Source: Ulvibacter sp047614245
GTDB lineage: Bacteria; Bacteroidota; Bacteroidia; Flavobacteriales; Flavobacteriaceae
Assembly (NCBI GenBank): GCA_047614245.1
Contig: JBLHIC010000002.1
Coordinates: 17,220 to 81,219 of the forward strand
DNA length: 64,000 nucleotides
Direction of reading: 5' to 3'
Shown here: one piece after another, positions 43,573 through 52,713 of the stretch
Layout: every line of letters begins with the position of its first letter
How positions within the stretch are numbered: position 1 is the first letter of the stretch
Position numbers and translations under genes: made by a program
The notes under the pieces: model-generated
The model's database searches: none
Seen by the model: only the letters and a program-made list of their open reading frames with translations
What the model was told of the DNA's origin: nothing

Positions 43573-44583
43573 ATGAAGAAAGCGTGTTGTTTATTGACCG
43601 TTTTGGGATTAATTTTCCTTACGGTTTTATCTTGTGAAAAGGACGAAGAAGTAGAATCAATCCCTCCACGGGATCGAGGGGAAGAAGCACTTGCATCAAC
43701 CACAGAAATCGAGACTTTCTTGTCTTCGCACTTCTATAATTACGAAGAATTTAACAATCCGCCAGCTGATTTTAATTTCCGTATTAAATTCGACACGATT
43801 GCTGGGGATAATGCGTCTAAAATACCGCTTATGGATCAAGTTACTTCTAAAACTGTAACTGATCGAGTTGATGAAACTGCAACCTATAATTTTTATTATT
43901 TAACTGCTATACAAGGTGAGGGTCAATCACCAAATTTCCCAGACGTAACGACGATTACATATGAGGGGACTTATTTAAATAATGAAAATGGTTTTAATAA
44001 CTCCAGCGTTTTTGATAGTTCTGTTGTTCCTGTAAGATTTGATTTAACAGGAGTTGTACCTGGTCTAACCGAGGCCTTGATTGAAATGAAAGCGTCGACT
44101 GGATATGTTTCAAATTTAGATGGAACAGTTACATTTCAGAATTATGGAATTGGAGCTGTTTTTATTCCAAGCGGACTTGGTTATTATACGAACCCACCTC
44201 CAGGGATTCCAGTATATTCTCAATTAATATTTTCGTTTCAGGTTTATGAGACAGAACTTGGGGACCAAGAAGTTGATACTGTTCCTTCAATTTATGAAGA
44301 TCTCAATAATGATGGAAATGTCTTTAATGATGATACCGATTTAGATGGATTGCCAAATTATGCCGATATAGACGATGACGGGGATGGAAGATTGACTAAG
44401 AACGAGGTTGAAGAGAATATTTATACTGTGAATCCAGGAGAAAATGATCCTGTTCTTGCTTCAAATGAGGTAGTAAGAAAAAGAGAGACAGATTCTGATA
44501 CATTGATCAAGACGATTACTACAATTACATTTACGGATAGCGATGGTAATGGAACACCAGATTATCTAGATCCTGAAAATTAG
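43573..44583 (+). CDS. FKBP-type peptidyl-prolyl isomerase-like lipoprotein with calcium-binding tail
   Basis: 336 residues. Lipoprotein signal ending FLTVLSCEKD. The central part (about 115-230) reads as an FKBP domain (ITYEGTYLNNENGFNNSSVF, PVRFDLTGVVPGLTEAL, IPSGLGY). The C-terminal third carries aspartate-rich repeats (DDTDLDGLPNYADIDDDGDG and SDGNGTPDYLDPEN) like thrombospondin type-3 calcium loops. It is likely attached to the outer membrane and facing the periplasm or surface. It ends in a strong palindromic terminator. Confidence 0.85.
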   Translation: MKKACCLLTVLGLIFLTVLSCEKDEEVESIPPRDRGEEALASTTEIETFLSSHFYNYEEFNNPPADFNFRIKFDTIAGDNASKIPLMDQVTSKTVTDRVDETATYNFYYLTAIQGEGQSPNFPDVTTITYEGTYLNNENGFNNSSVFDSSVVPVRFDLTGVVPGLTEALIEMKASTGYVSNLDGTVTFQNYGIGAVFIPSGLGYYTNPPPGIPVYSQLIFSFQVYETELGDQEVDTVPSIYEDLNNDGNVFNDDTDLDGLPNYADIDDDGDGRLTKNEVEENIYTVNPGENDPVLASNEVVRKRETDSDTLIKTITTITFTDSDGNGTPDYLDPEN

Positions 44584-44602
44584 TTAGTATCGGATATTAT
44601 AA

Positions 44603-44643
44603 AGCATTAAAAAAGCCTCGCATCGCGAGGCTTTTTTAATGCT
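44603..44643. terminator. bidirectional terminator, perfect 19-bp stem
   Basis: AGCATTAAAAAAGCCTCGC and its exact complement surround a 3-nt ATC loop, between the convergent FKBP and transketolase genes. Confidence 0.95.
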
Positions 44644-44683
44644 TGCCTATTTCGTTGAAAGGCAAGCAGGAGCAAAAAAAAGA

Positions 44684-45637
44684 CTATTTACGTGCGATGA
44701 CTTTTAAAACCGCTTTTTCAATCGCCTCGGCATTAAGACCATATTTATCCATTAATTGAGCTGGTGTTCCAGACTCGCCAAAAGTGTCATTAGTGGCTAC
44801 AAATTCTTGTGGAGTCGGAGCGTTTTCCGCCAAGACGCGTGCTACACTCTCACCAAGTCCACCTAGATAATTGTGTTCTTCAGCAGTTACTATGCATTGA
44901 GTCTTAGAAACGCTATTTAGAATCGCTTCTTTGTCCAATGGCTTTATAGTGTGGATATTAATTACTTCTGCAGAAATGCCATTTTCCATCAATACTTCTG
45001 CAGCTAATAGCGCCTCCCATACTAAATGGCCTGTTGCAACAATTGTAACATCTTTCCCTTCTTGAAGTAATACAGCTTTACCTATTTCAAAATTTTGATT
45101 TTCAGGTGTGAAATTCGCCACTTTTGGCCTTCCGAAACGCAAATAAACAGGGCCATGATGTTTTGCAATAGCAATGGTAGCTGCTTTGGTTTGATTATAG
45201 TCGCAAGTATTTATAACTGTCATTCCTGGCAGCATTTTCATTAAGCCTATATCTTCCAGTATTTGATGTGTAGCCCCATCTTCCCCAAGAGTGATACCTG
45301 CATGAGATGCGCAGATTTTCACATTTTTATCACTGTATGCTACGCTTTGTCGAATCTGGTCATAAACTCTTCCAGTTGAAAAATTTGCGAAAGTACCTGT
45401 AAAAGGAATTTTCCCTCCAATAGTCATTCCCGCTGCCATTCCAATCATATTTGCTTCAGCTATCCCCGCTTGGAAGAATCGTTCAGGATGATTTTCTTTA
45501 AATTCATCCATTTTCAAAGAACCAGTAAGATCTGCACATAGTGCAACAACGTTTTCATTGGTCTTTCCTAGTTCAGTTAGACCGGCACCGAAACCCGATC
45601 TCGTATCTTTACTTCCTGTGTTTGTATGTTTCTTCAT
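44684..45637 (-). CDS. transketolase, C-terminal subunit
   Basis: 317 residues from ATG 45637 (MKKHTNTGSKDTRSGFG); an earlier ATG at 45667 would overlap the N subunit by 14 nt. It holds the pyrimidine-binding (FAGIAEANMIGMAAGMTIGG) and C-terminal domains, including the glutamate needed to activate thiamine diphosphate (AGIAEANM). With the N subunit it makes a complete transketolase for the pentose phosphate pathway. Gene splitting into halves is common in Bacteroidota and archaea. Confidence 0.92.
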   Translation of the reverse strand: MKKHTNTGSKDTRSGFGAGLTELGKTNENVVALCADLTGSLKMDEFKENHPERFFQAGIAEANMIGMAAGMTIGGKIPFTGTFANFSTGRVYDQIRQSVAYSDKNVKICASHAGITLGEDGATHQILEDIGLMKMLPGMTVINTCDYNQTKAATIAIAKHHGPVYLRFGRPKVANFTPENQNFEIGKAVLLQEGKDVTIVATGHLVWEALLAAEVLMENGISAEVINIHTIKPLDKEAILNSVSKTQCIVTAEEHNYLGGLGESVARVLAENAPTPQEFVATNDTFGESGTPAQLMDKYGLNAEAIEKAVLKVIARK

Positions 45638-45653
45638 TATGGATTTTTCCGTT

Positions 45654-46499
45654 TTAATAGTCTCCAAGAGTTTCTGGGTTTTGAGTTAAGGCAATTTCTA
45701 ATTGTTCATCGCTAGGGGCTTTTCCGTGCCAGGCATGTGTGTGCATCATAAAATCTACACCATTCCCCATTACTGTATGCAGTAAAACACAAATTGGCTT
45801 GCCATTTCCTGTTCTTGTTTTTGCTTTTTTCATTCCATCGATTATGGCACTTAAATCGTTACCATTTTCTATCTCTAATACTTCCCAGCCAAAAGCTTCG
45901 AATTTAGATTTTATGTTACCCATTGGTAAAACATTATCTGTAGATCCATCAATCTGTTGCCCATTTAAATCAACGGAGACAATAAGGTTATCGACTTTAT
46001 TACCGGCGGCATACATGATTGCCTCCCAGTTCTGGCCTTCTTGAAGCTCTCCATCACCACAAAGTACATAGACTAAATGATCATCATTGTTCAGTTTTTT
46101 CGCCGATGCAGCACCAATTGCTACAGATATTCCTTGACCTAATGATCCCGATGCTATTCGAACACCCGGTAAACCGTCGTGAGTTGTTGGATGTCCTTGA
46201 AGTCTTGAATTCAGTAAACGGAATGTATTTAATTCTTCTACAGGAAAATATCCCGTACGAGCCAGAACACTGTAGAAAACTGGAGAAATGTGACCGTTTG
46301 ATAAGAAAAAAATGTCCTCATCTTTACCGTCCATAGTGAATCCTTCTTTACGATCCATTATTTTCTGAAAAAGGGCTGCTAAAAATTCAGTACAACCCAA
46401 CGATCCTCCTGGATGTCCAGAATTTACTTTGTGTACCTGTCGCAGAATATCCCTACGTACTTGTGTTACTAATGCTTCTAATTGCTGTAAATCTGACAT
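45654..46499 (-). CDS. transketolase, N-terminal subunit
   Basis: 281 residues binding thiamine diphosphate and magnesium. Blocks: KVNSGHPGGSLGCTEFLAALF, ASGSLGQGISVAIGAA and the ThDP motif CGDGELQEGQNWEAIMYAA, with VDLNGQQIDG. A TACTTTTG-like element upstream, read leftward, may be its promoter. It is the first gene of the two-gene unit with the C subunit. Confidence 0.94.
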   Translation of the reverse strand: MSDLQQLEALVTQVRRDILRQVHKVNSGHPGGSLGCTEFLAALFQKIMDRKEGFTMDGKDEDIFFLSNGHISPVFYSVLARTGYFPVEELNTFRLLNSRLQGHPTTHDGLPGVRIASGSLGQGISVAIGAASAKKLNNDDHLVYVLCGDGELQEGQNWEAIMYAAGNKVDNLIVSVDLNGQQIDGSTDNVLPMGNIKSKFEAFGWEVLEIENGNDLSAIIDGMKKAKTRTGNGKPICVLLHTVMGNGVDFMMHTHAWHGKAPSDEQLEIALTQNPETLGDY

Positions 46500-46699
46500 G
46501 TTTTGGTTTAAATATTACTGCACCAAAAGTAAGGTATTCAATAGGTGATGCAAAGTCGAATTATAAGCAGTTATTAACGATTTTAAAGATTTAGTTAACA
46601 TGTCTTATAAAGGTTTAAAATTCAGGTTTCAGAAACATTATGGAGATAACTAAGACAAACACTTTTCATTATTTCATCATTAAGTTTTACATAAGATAG

Positions 46700-46707
46700 T
46701 ATCTTTG
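46700..46707 (+). promoter_or_regulatory. -7 element of the tgt operon (TATCTTTG)
   Basis: Perfect TAnnTTTG followed by GC, 23 nt before the tgt ATG. A -33 TTG is not evident. Confidence 0.5.
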
Positions 46708-46729
46708 CTTTTTCAGAAAAAAACAGAAG

Positions 46730-47860
46730 ATGCAGTTTAAATTAGAAGCCACTGATGCTAATGGAGGAGCACGTGCCGGGACAATATCTTTGGACCACGG
46801 CACCATAGAAACACCAATATTCATGCCTGTTGGGACCGTTGGAACAGTTAAAGGGGTGCATCAAAAGGAATTAAGAGAAGAAATCAACCCCGATATTATT
46901 TTAGGAAATACCTATCATTTATATCTGAGACCTAAAACGGAGATAATAGAAAAAGCAGGGGGATTACATAAGTTTATGAATTGGGACCGGAATCTATTAA
47001 CAGATAGTGGTGGCTATCAAGTGTATTCTTTATCGGCGAATCGTAAAATTAAAGAGGAAGGTGTGAAATTTAAATCTCACATTGATGGTAGTTACCACGT
47101 ATTTACTCCAGAAAATGTAATGGAGATACAGCGCTCGATTGGAGCTGATATCATCATGGCTTTTGACGAATGTACTCCTTATCCATGTGACTATAATTAC
47201 GCTAAAAGATCGATGCATATGACGCATCGCTGGTTGGATCGATGTATTAGTCATTTGGATAAAACTCCTTTGAAATATGACTACAATCAAACCTTTTTTC
47301 CTATTGTTCAAGGAAGTACTTATAAGGATCTTAGAAAAATATCTGCTGAATATATAGCATCAGTTGGAGCCGAAGGGAATGCTATTGGAGGTCTGTCGGT
47401 TGGAGAACCCGCTGAAGAAATGTATGCGATGACAGACGTTGTAACTGCAATACTTCCAAAGGATAAACCACGTTATTTAATGGGGGTAGGTACGCCTATT
47501 AACATTCTTGAAAATATCGCTTTGGGAATCGATATGTTCGATTGTGTAATGCCAACCCGAAATGGTCGAAACGGAATGTTGTTTACAGCTCATGGCACAA
47601 TAAATATTAAGAACAAGAAATGGGAAGCCGATTTTTCGGCAATAGATGAAATGGCAATTACTTGGGTAGATACCGAATATTCAAAGGCTTATTTACGACA
47701 TTTATTTACTGTAAATGAAATGCTAGGACGACAGATAGCAACTATTCATAACTTAGGGTTTTATTTGTGGTTGGTTCGTGAAGCAAGAAAACATATCTTA
47801 GCAGGTGACTTTTCTTCTTGGAAAAATACCATGGTACAACAAATGGATAAACGTTTATAG
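46730..47860 (+). CDS. tgt: tRNA-guanine transglycosylase (queuine tRNA-ribosyltransferase)
   Basis: 376 residues. It swaps guanine 34 of GUN-anticodon tRNAs for the queuosine precursor preQ1. The catalytic aspartates are in LTDSGGYQVYSL and MFDCVMPTRNGRNG, and the substrate loop in GNAIGGLSVGEP. The C-terminal zinc site of the E. coli enzyme (CxCxxC) is absent: the aligned stretch reads DEMAITWVDTEYSKAYLRHL, though the later IHNLGFYL histidine is kept. The lptF/G gene starts three bases after the stop. Confidence 0.95.
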   Translation: MQFKLEATDANGGARAGTISLDHGTIETPIFMPVGTVGTVKGVHQKELREEINPDIILGNTYHLYLRPKTEIIEKAGGLHKFMNWDRNLLTDSGGYQVYSLSANRKIKEEGVKFKSHIDGSYHVFTPENVMEIQRSIGADIIMAFDECTPYPCDYNYAKRSMHMTHRWLDRCISHLDKTPLKYDYNQTFFPIVQGSTYKDLRKISAEYIASVGAEGNAIGGLSVGEPAEEMYAMTDVVTAILPKDKPRYLMGVGTPINILENIALGIDMFDCVMPTRNGRNGMLFTAHGTINIKNKKWEADFSAIDEMAITWVDTEYSKAYLRHLFTVNEMLGRQIATIHNLGFYLWLVREARKHILAGDFSSWKNTMVQQMDKRL

Positions 47861-47863
47861 CGG

Positions 47864-48943
47864 ATGCTAAGTATTTTAGATAAATACATATTGAGGAAAT
47901 ATTTAGGGACCTTTTCTCTATTGTTATTGCTCTTCATTCCAATCGGAATTACTGTTCATCTTGCAGAAAAAATTGATAAGATATTAGAGAATGATGTGCC
48001 CCTTGTTGAGGTGCTCTTTTATTTCTTAGATTTTACAATATACTTTGCGAATCTATTATTTCCTTTGTTTTTATTTCTCTCAGTGATATGGTTCACCTCA
48101 AAACTTGCGAATAATACAGAAGTTATCGCTTTCTTAAGTAGCGGCGTTTCATATAATCGTTTTTTAAGGCCATATCTAATTGGAGCGACCGTGGTGTGTG
48201 CTTTCGGATTTGTTTTGGGGATGTATCTGGCTCCAAAAGCTAGTAAAGGTTTCAATGAATTTTTTTATGACTATATAAAGAAAGGTGCTAAAGATAGGGA
48301 TCAAACAAACGTTTATAGACAGATTAACGATAACGATTATATTTATGTTAGTTATTTTAATATAACGGATAAATCAGGGAGTAATTTTACTTTAGAGCAT
48401 TTCGAAGGCAATAAAATGATTTATAAAATCGCTGCCAAGAGGATAGATTATAATGAAGAAGACAGTACTTATACTTTGAGTAATTATTCAAAGCGAATCA
48501 TAGGTGAAAATAACGATATTATCCAAAATGAGGCTAAACTAGACACGGTGTTCAGTTTTGAGTTAGAAGATTTAACTCCTGTAGAATACATTGCTGAGAC
48601 TTTAAATCTACCCGAACTAAATAAGTTTATCAAAAGAGAGAAAGCTCGCGGTTCTTCCTATATTAACAGGTATGAAGTTGTCCGTCACAAACGATGGAGT
48701 TTGCCTATATCAGTTTATATCCTAACCATTATTGCTGTGGCCGTATCATCGGTCAAAAGAAGAGGTGGAATGGGGGTGAATTTAGCCCTGGGTATTGCCA
48801 TAGGGATGATATTCATCTTTTTTGATAAGATATTTGGCACTATGGCAGAACAAAGCAATTTCTCACCTATAATTGCAACGTGGTTTCCAAATATGGTTTT
48901 TAGCGTACTTGCAATTTATCTCCTACGAAATGCCAAACGCTAA
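47864..48943 (+). CDS. LptF/LptG family permease (YjgP/YjgQ)
   Basis: 359 residues with six membrane helices, three at each end (about 13-115 and 285-355), and a periplasmic jellyroll between. Start motif LDKYILRKYLGTF and the coupling-helix block LANNTEVIAFLSSGVSY are typical. LptF and LptG form the inner-membrane part of the LPS extractor with LptB. Whether this is LptF or LptG cannot be settled. The EamA gene begins inside its last codons. Confidence 0.9.
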   Translation: MLSILDKYILRKYLGTFSLLLLLFIPIGITVHLAEKIDKILENDVPLVEVLFYFLDFTIYFANLLFPLFLFLSVIWFTSKLANNTEVIAFLSSGVSYNRFLRPYLIGATVVCAFGFVLGMYLAPKASKGFNEFFYDYIKKGAKDRDQTNVYRQINDNDYIYVSYFNITDKSGSNFTLEHFEGNKMIYKIAAKRIDYNEEDSTYTLSNYSKRIIGENNDIIQNEAKLDTVFSFELEDLTPVEYIAETLNLPELNKFIKREKARGSSYINRYEVVRHKRWSLPISVYILTIIAVAVSSVKRRGGMGVNLALGIAIGMIFIFFDKIFGTMAEQSNFSPIIATWFPNMVFSVLAIYLLRNAKR

Positions 48944-49832
48944 GCTATATAATTATCTTCATTTACATTTCATAGTTTTTATTTGGGGTTTTACAGCTGT
49001 CTTAGGAGCGTTAATTTCAATAGATGCCATCCCGTTGGTTTGGTATAGAATGTTATTGGCGGCAGGGTTTATGTTTTTGTACATTAAGTTAAGAAAGCAA
49101 GATTTGCGAGTTTCACCTAAGGTTTTAGGTGGGTTTTTAATAGTAGGATTGATTATCGCATTACATTGGCTAGCCTTTTTTGGCGCAATAAAAATTTCAA
49201 ATGTTTCAGTAACCCTGGCTACTATGTCAACAGGAGCTTTATTTGCATCTTTACTTGAACCAATATTTTACAAAAGAAAAGTTGTTTGGTATGAAGTTCT
49301 TTTCGGATTAATCGTTGTCTTGGGATTATATATTATATTTAAAGTTGAGACTGAGTATCTATGGGGAATTATTCTGGCCCTGTGTTCTTCTTTTCTTGGG
49401 GCATTATTCTCAGTAATTAATGGCAGATTCGCAGCAAAATACAAAGCATCTGTTATTTCCTTCTATGAGATTTTCTTTGGTTCACTTTGTATAACAATTT
49501 ATTTGGCGATAAGTGGCAGTTTCAATGCGACATTTTTTCAACTTACATTAAACGATTGGACGCTACTTTTTATATTAGCATCGGTTTGTACGGCCTATGC
49601 CTTTATAGCATCAATACATGTAATGAAGTGGATTAGTCCGTACACGGTTATGCTTACAGTTAATATGGAGCCCGTCTATGGTATTTTATTAGCTCTACTC
49701 ATCTTGGGAGATACTGAAAATATGAGTCAAGGCTTTTACTATGGTGCAGGACTTATACTAGCTACCGTAATTGTAAATGGAATTATTAAAATTTCAGTTA
49801 AAAGAAAAAAAAGCGGATTACCTTTTAGCTGA
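48930..49832 (+). CDS. EamA/DMT family transporter
   Basis: About 300 residues from ATG 48930 (MPNAKLYNYLHLHFIVFIWG), chosen because the EamA repeat starts there; this overlaps the LptF/G stop by 14 nt. Ten membrane helices in two EamA repeats, the first with ALHWLAFFGAIKISNVSVT and the second ending IHVMKWISPYTVMLTVNMEP. Drug/metabolite transporters of this group export small metabolites; substrate unknown. Confidence 0.9.
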   Translation: MPNAKLYNYLHLHFIVFIWGFTAVLGALISIDAIPLVWYRMLLAAGFMFLYIKLRKQDLRVSPKVLGGFLIVGLIIALHWLAFFGAIKISNVSVTLATMSTGALFASLLEPIFYKRKVVWYEVLFGLIVVLGLYIIFKVETEYLWGIILALCSSFLGALFSVINGRFAAKYKASVISFYEIFFGSLCITIYLAISGSFNATFFQLTLNDWTLLFILASVCTAYAFIASIHVMKWISPYTVMLTVNMEPVYGILLALLILGDTENMSQGFYYGAGLILATVIVNGIIKISVKRKKSGLPFS

Positions 49833-49843
49833 AAACAATATTT

Positions 49844-49851
49844 TATATTTG
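49844..49851 (+). promoter_or_regulatory. -7 element of accA (TATATTTG)
   Basis: Good TAnnTTTG match 33 nt before the accA start; the -33 region lacks a clear TTG at the usual spacing. Confidence 0.45.
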
Positions 49852-49884
49852 TAGACTATACCAAATCCTCAACGGGAAATTATT

Positions 49885-50838
49885 ATGGAATATCTTGATT
49901 TTGAATTACCAATTAAAGAGCTACAAGAGCAATTTGAAAAAGCCTATCAAATAGGTGAAGACAGCGACGTAGACGTTTCTAATACCTGTAAGCAGATTGA
50001 AAAAAAGCTGAATGAAACCAGAAAGGAAATATATAAAAATTTGACTCCTTGGCAACGTGTCCAACTTTCAAGACACCCGAATCGTCCCTATACTATGGAT
50101 TATATTACAGCCATATGCGGCGATTCTTTTTTGGAATTACACGGAGACCGAAATTTCAAAGATGACAAGGCGATGATCGGAGGTCTTGGTAAAATAGCAG
50201 ATCAGAGCTATATGTTTATTGGACAACAAAAAGGTTATAATACAAAAACACGTCAGTATCGTAATTTTGGGATGGCTAATCCTGAAGGTTACCGTAAAGC
50301 ACTGCGTTTAATGAAATCTGCGGAGAAGTTTGATGTACCTGTTGTATGTCTTATTGATACTCCTGGGGCCTATCCTGGACTTGAAGCAGAAGAACGTGGA
50401 CAAGGGGAAGCGATTGCTCGAAATATTTTTGAAATGACACGCCTTAAAGTGCCAATTATAGTTGTTATAATCGGTGAAGGAGCTAGTGGAGGAGCCTTAG
50501 GAATTGGAGTTGGAGATTCTATATTAATGTTAGAAAATACCTGGTATTCAGTAATTTCACCTGAAAGTTGTTCGTCGATATTATGGAGAAGTTGGGAGTT
50601 TAAGGAACAGGCAGCAGCAGCCTTAAAACTTACACCAATGGATATGAAAAAACAAAAACTCATTGATTTGATAGTTAAAGAACCATTGGGTGGAGCACAT
50701 ACTGATAGGGTTAAAACATTTGAAGCTGTTTCGCATTCAATTGAAAAAGCATATAAAGAATTAAGCGACTTATCACCAAAAGATCTTGTTGCTAAACGAA
50801 TGAAAAAATATGACGAAATGGGTGTGTTCAATTCTTAG
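49885..50838 (+). CDS. accA: acetyl-CoA carboxylase carboxyltransferase subunit alpha
   Basis: 317 residues. With AccD it transfers the carboxyl group from biotin to acetyl-CoA to make malonyl-CoA for fatty-acid synthesis. The family signature runs through FLELHGDRNFKDDKAMIGG, the Gly-rich IGEGASGGALGIGVGD and the oxyanion block ENTWYSVISPESCSSILW. It has its own promoter element and is followed by about 170 nt before dnaB. Confidence 0.96.
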   Translation: MEYLDFELPIKELQEQFEKAYQIGEDSDVDVSNTCKQIEKKLNETRKEIYKNLTPWQRVQLSRHPNRPYTMDYITAICGDSFLELHGDRNFKDDKAMIGGLGKIADQSYMFIGQQKGYNTKTRQYRNFGMANPEGYRKALRLMKSAEKFDVPVVCLIDTPGAYPGLEAEERGQGEAIARNIFEMTRLKVPIIVVIIGEGASGGALGIGVGDSILMLENTWYSVISPESCSSILWRSWEFKEQAAAALKLTPMDMKKQKLIDLIVKEPLGGAHTDRVKTFEAVSHSIEKAYKELSDLSPKDLVAKRMKKYDEMGVFNS

Positions 50839-51005
50839 TAGTAAGAATAACAACACTTTTCAAAACCTGAGTTTTTTGCTTTGGATTTTTTAGCACCTTA
50901 TTAACAATAAAATAAAGTTTTCAACAGTTGATTTGTTAATGATAAGTTAATATCCATTTCTGATTTTGATCGCTTTCTCTTAACAATTTCTTTACATTCG
51001 TCCCC

Positions 51006-52559
51006 ATGGAAAAAGTACAGCCGCAAACTACATATCCTACTCGTTCTGGACAAGTGATTTCACTTGAAAAAGGAAAAATTCCCCCTCAAGCTATTGATTT
51101 AGAAGAAGTTGTGTTGGGGGCTATGATGATTGACAGAAAAGGAGTAGATGAGGTGATTGATATTTTAAGCGCCGAGGTTTTCTATAAAGATTCTCATCAA
51201 CACATTTTTGAAGCTATCCATCTTTTATTTGAAAATAGTGAACCAGTTGACTTATTAACGGTCTCATCCCAATTAAAAAAGAGTAGAAAATTAGAAGCAG
51301 CTGGAGGTGAATTTTACCTCATCCAATTAACTCAAAAAGTGTCATCGTCTGCTCATATAGAGTTTCATGCGCGCATTATTCTGCAGAAATATATTCAACG
51401 TAGTCTGATTAAAATATCGAATGAAATTATCGAAGATTCCTACGATGAAACAACAGATGTTTTTGATTTATTAGACAGCGCTGAGTCTAAGCTTTACGAT
51501 ATTACACAAGGAAATATTAAACGCTCTTCGGAAACTGCGCAGCATCTGGTGATTCAGGCAAAAAAGAGAATTGAGGAAATTGCTAACAAGGAAGGGCTTT
51601 CTGGAATTCCATCAGGATTCACAAAATTGGATAAGCTTACTTCAGGTTGGCAGCCAAGTGATTTAATTATTATTGCAGCAAGACCTGGTATGGGTAAAAC
51701 CGCTTTGACACTTTCTATGGCTAGAAATATCGCGGTTGAGCACAATATGCCAGTTGCATTTTTCTCGTTGGAAATGGCATCGGTACAATTAATAACACGT
51801 CTAATTTCTTCGGAAACGGGTCTGAGCTCTGAAAAACTCCGAACTGGTAATTTAGAAAAGCATGAATGGGAGCAACTTAATGTAAAAGTGAAAGGTCTTG
51901 AAAAAGCACCACTTTTTATTGATGACACACCTTCTTTGTCAATATTTGATTTAAGGGCAAAGGCTAGAAGATTAGCCTCACAGCATGGTATAAAGCTAAT
52001 TATGATCGATTACCTTCAGCTAATGACTGCGGGTAGTAGTCAGAAAGGAGGGAATAGGGAACAAGAAATTTCTACTATTTCAAGAAACTTAAAAGCGTTG
52101 GCCAAGGAGTTAAATATCCCTGTGATTGCACTTTCACAATTATCTCGAGCGGTTGAAACGCGTGGTGGTAGTAAAAGACCTTTGTTATCAGATTTGAGAG
52201 AATCGGGGGCCATTGAGCAGGATGCAGATATTGTATCCTTTATTTATCGCCCCGAGTATTATAAAATTGATGAATGGGATGATGACGATAGGACCCCAAC
52301 GGCGGGACAGGCAGAATTTATTATAGCTAAACACCGTAATGGAGGCTTAGATGAAATTAGACTAAAGTTTATTGGTCATTTAGGTAAGTTTGAAAACTTA
52401 GATTCCTTTGATTACCCGGCCGAATTTCATTCTCGTATGAATGCAGCCGCAAACGATGACACCTTTAAGACGGAAAACCTTCCATCCCCAAGCGAGGCAT
52501 TTGGTAGTTCTATGAACGAAGATTTGTCACCGGATGATGATAATGAAGTTCCTTTTTAG
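51006..52559 (+). CDS. dnaB: replicative DNA helicase DnaB
   Basis: 517 residues. The N-terminal primase-interacting domain (about 20-125: PQAIDLEEVVLGAMMIDRKG) is joined to a RecA-like motor with Walker A ARPGMGKTALT (about 227-237), FSLEMASVQLITRL, the Walker B strand IKLIMIDYLQLM and the R-finger block GAIEQDADIV. The C-terminal tail is acidic. No intein is present. Length and order are standard for the hexameric replication-fork helicase. Confidence 0.97.
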   Translation: MEKVQPQTTYPTRSGQVISLEKGKIPPQAIDLEEVVLGAMMIDRKGVDEVIDILSAEVFYKDSHQHIFEAIHLLFENSEPVDLLTVSSQLKKSRKLEAAGGEFYLIQLTQKVSSSAHIEFHARIILQKYIQRSLIKISNEIIEDSYDETTDVFDLLDSAESKLYDITQGNIKRSSETAQHLVIQAKKRIEEIANKEGLSGIPSGFTKLDKLTSGWQPSDLIIIAARPGMGKTALTLSMARNIAVEHNMPVAFFSLEMASVQLITRLISSETGLSSEKLRTGNLEKHEWEQLNVKVKGLEKAPLFIDDTPSLSIFDLRAKARRLASQHGIKLIMIDYLQLMTAGSSQKGGNREQEISTISRNLKALAKELNIPVIALSQLSRAVETRGGSKRPLLSDLRESGAIEQDADIVSFIYRPEYYKIDEWDDDDRTPTAGQAEFIIAKHRNGGLDEIRLKFIGHLGKFENLDSFDYPAEFHSRMNAAANDDTFKTENLPSPSEAFGSSMNEDLSPDDDNEVPF

Positions 52560-52713
52560 TCATTATTCTTCTTTCTGAATGTATTCCAACTTTACCCTAA
52601 TATTTTTGTTTTACAGCTCTAAGTGTATTTAAAATGAAAAGAATCGTTTTAAATTTTTCTTAATTCTGAAATGAGATTCAATATGACTCATTTTTTGTCG
52701 TTATCTTAGCATC

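Noticed and set aside
50370..50831. 153-codon minus-strand frame opposite accA
   Set aside because: Shadow of the conserved accA reading frame, no recognisable domain.
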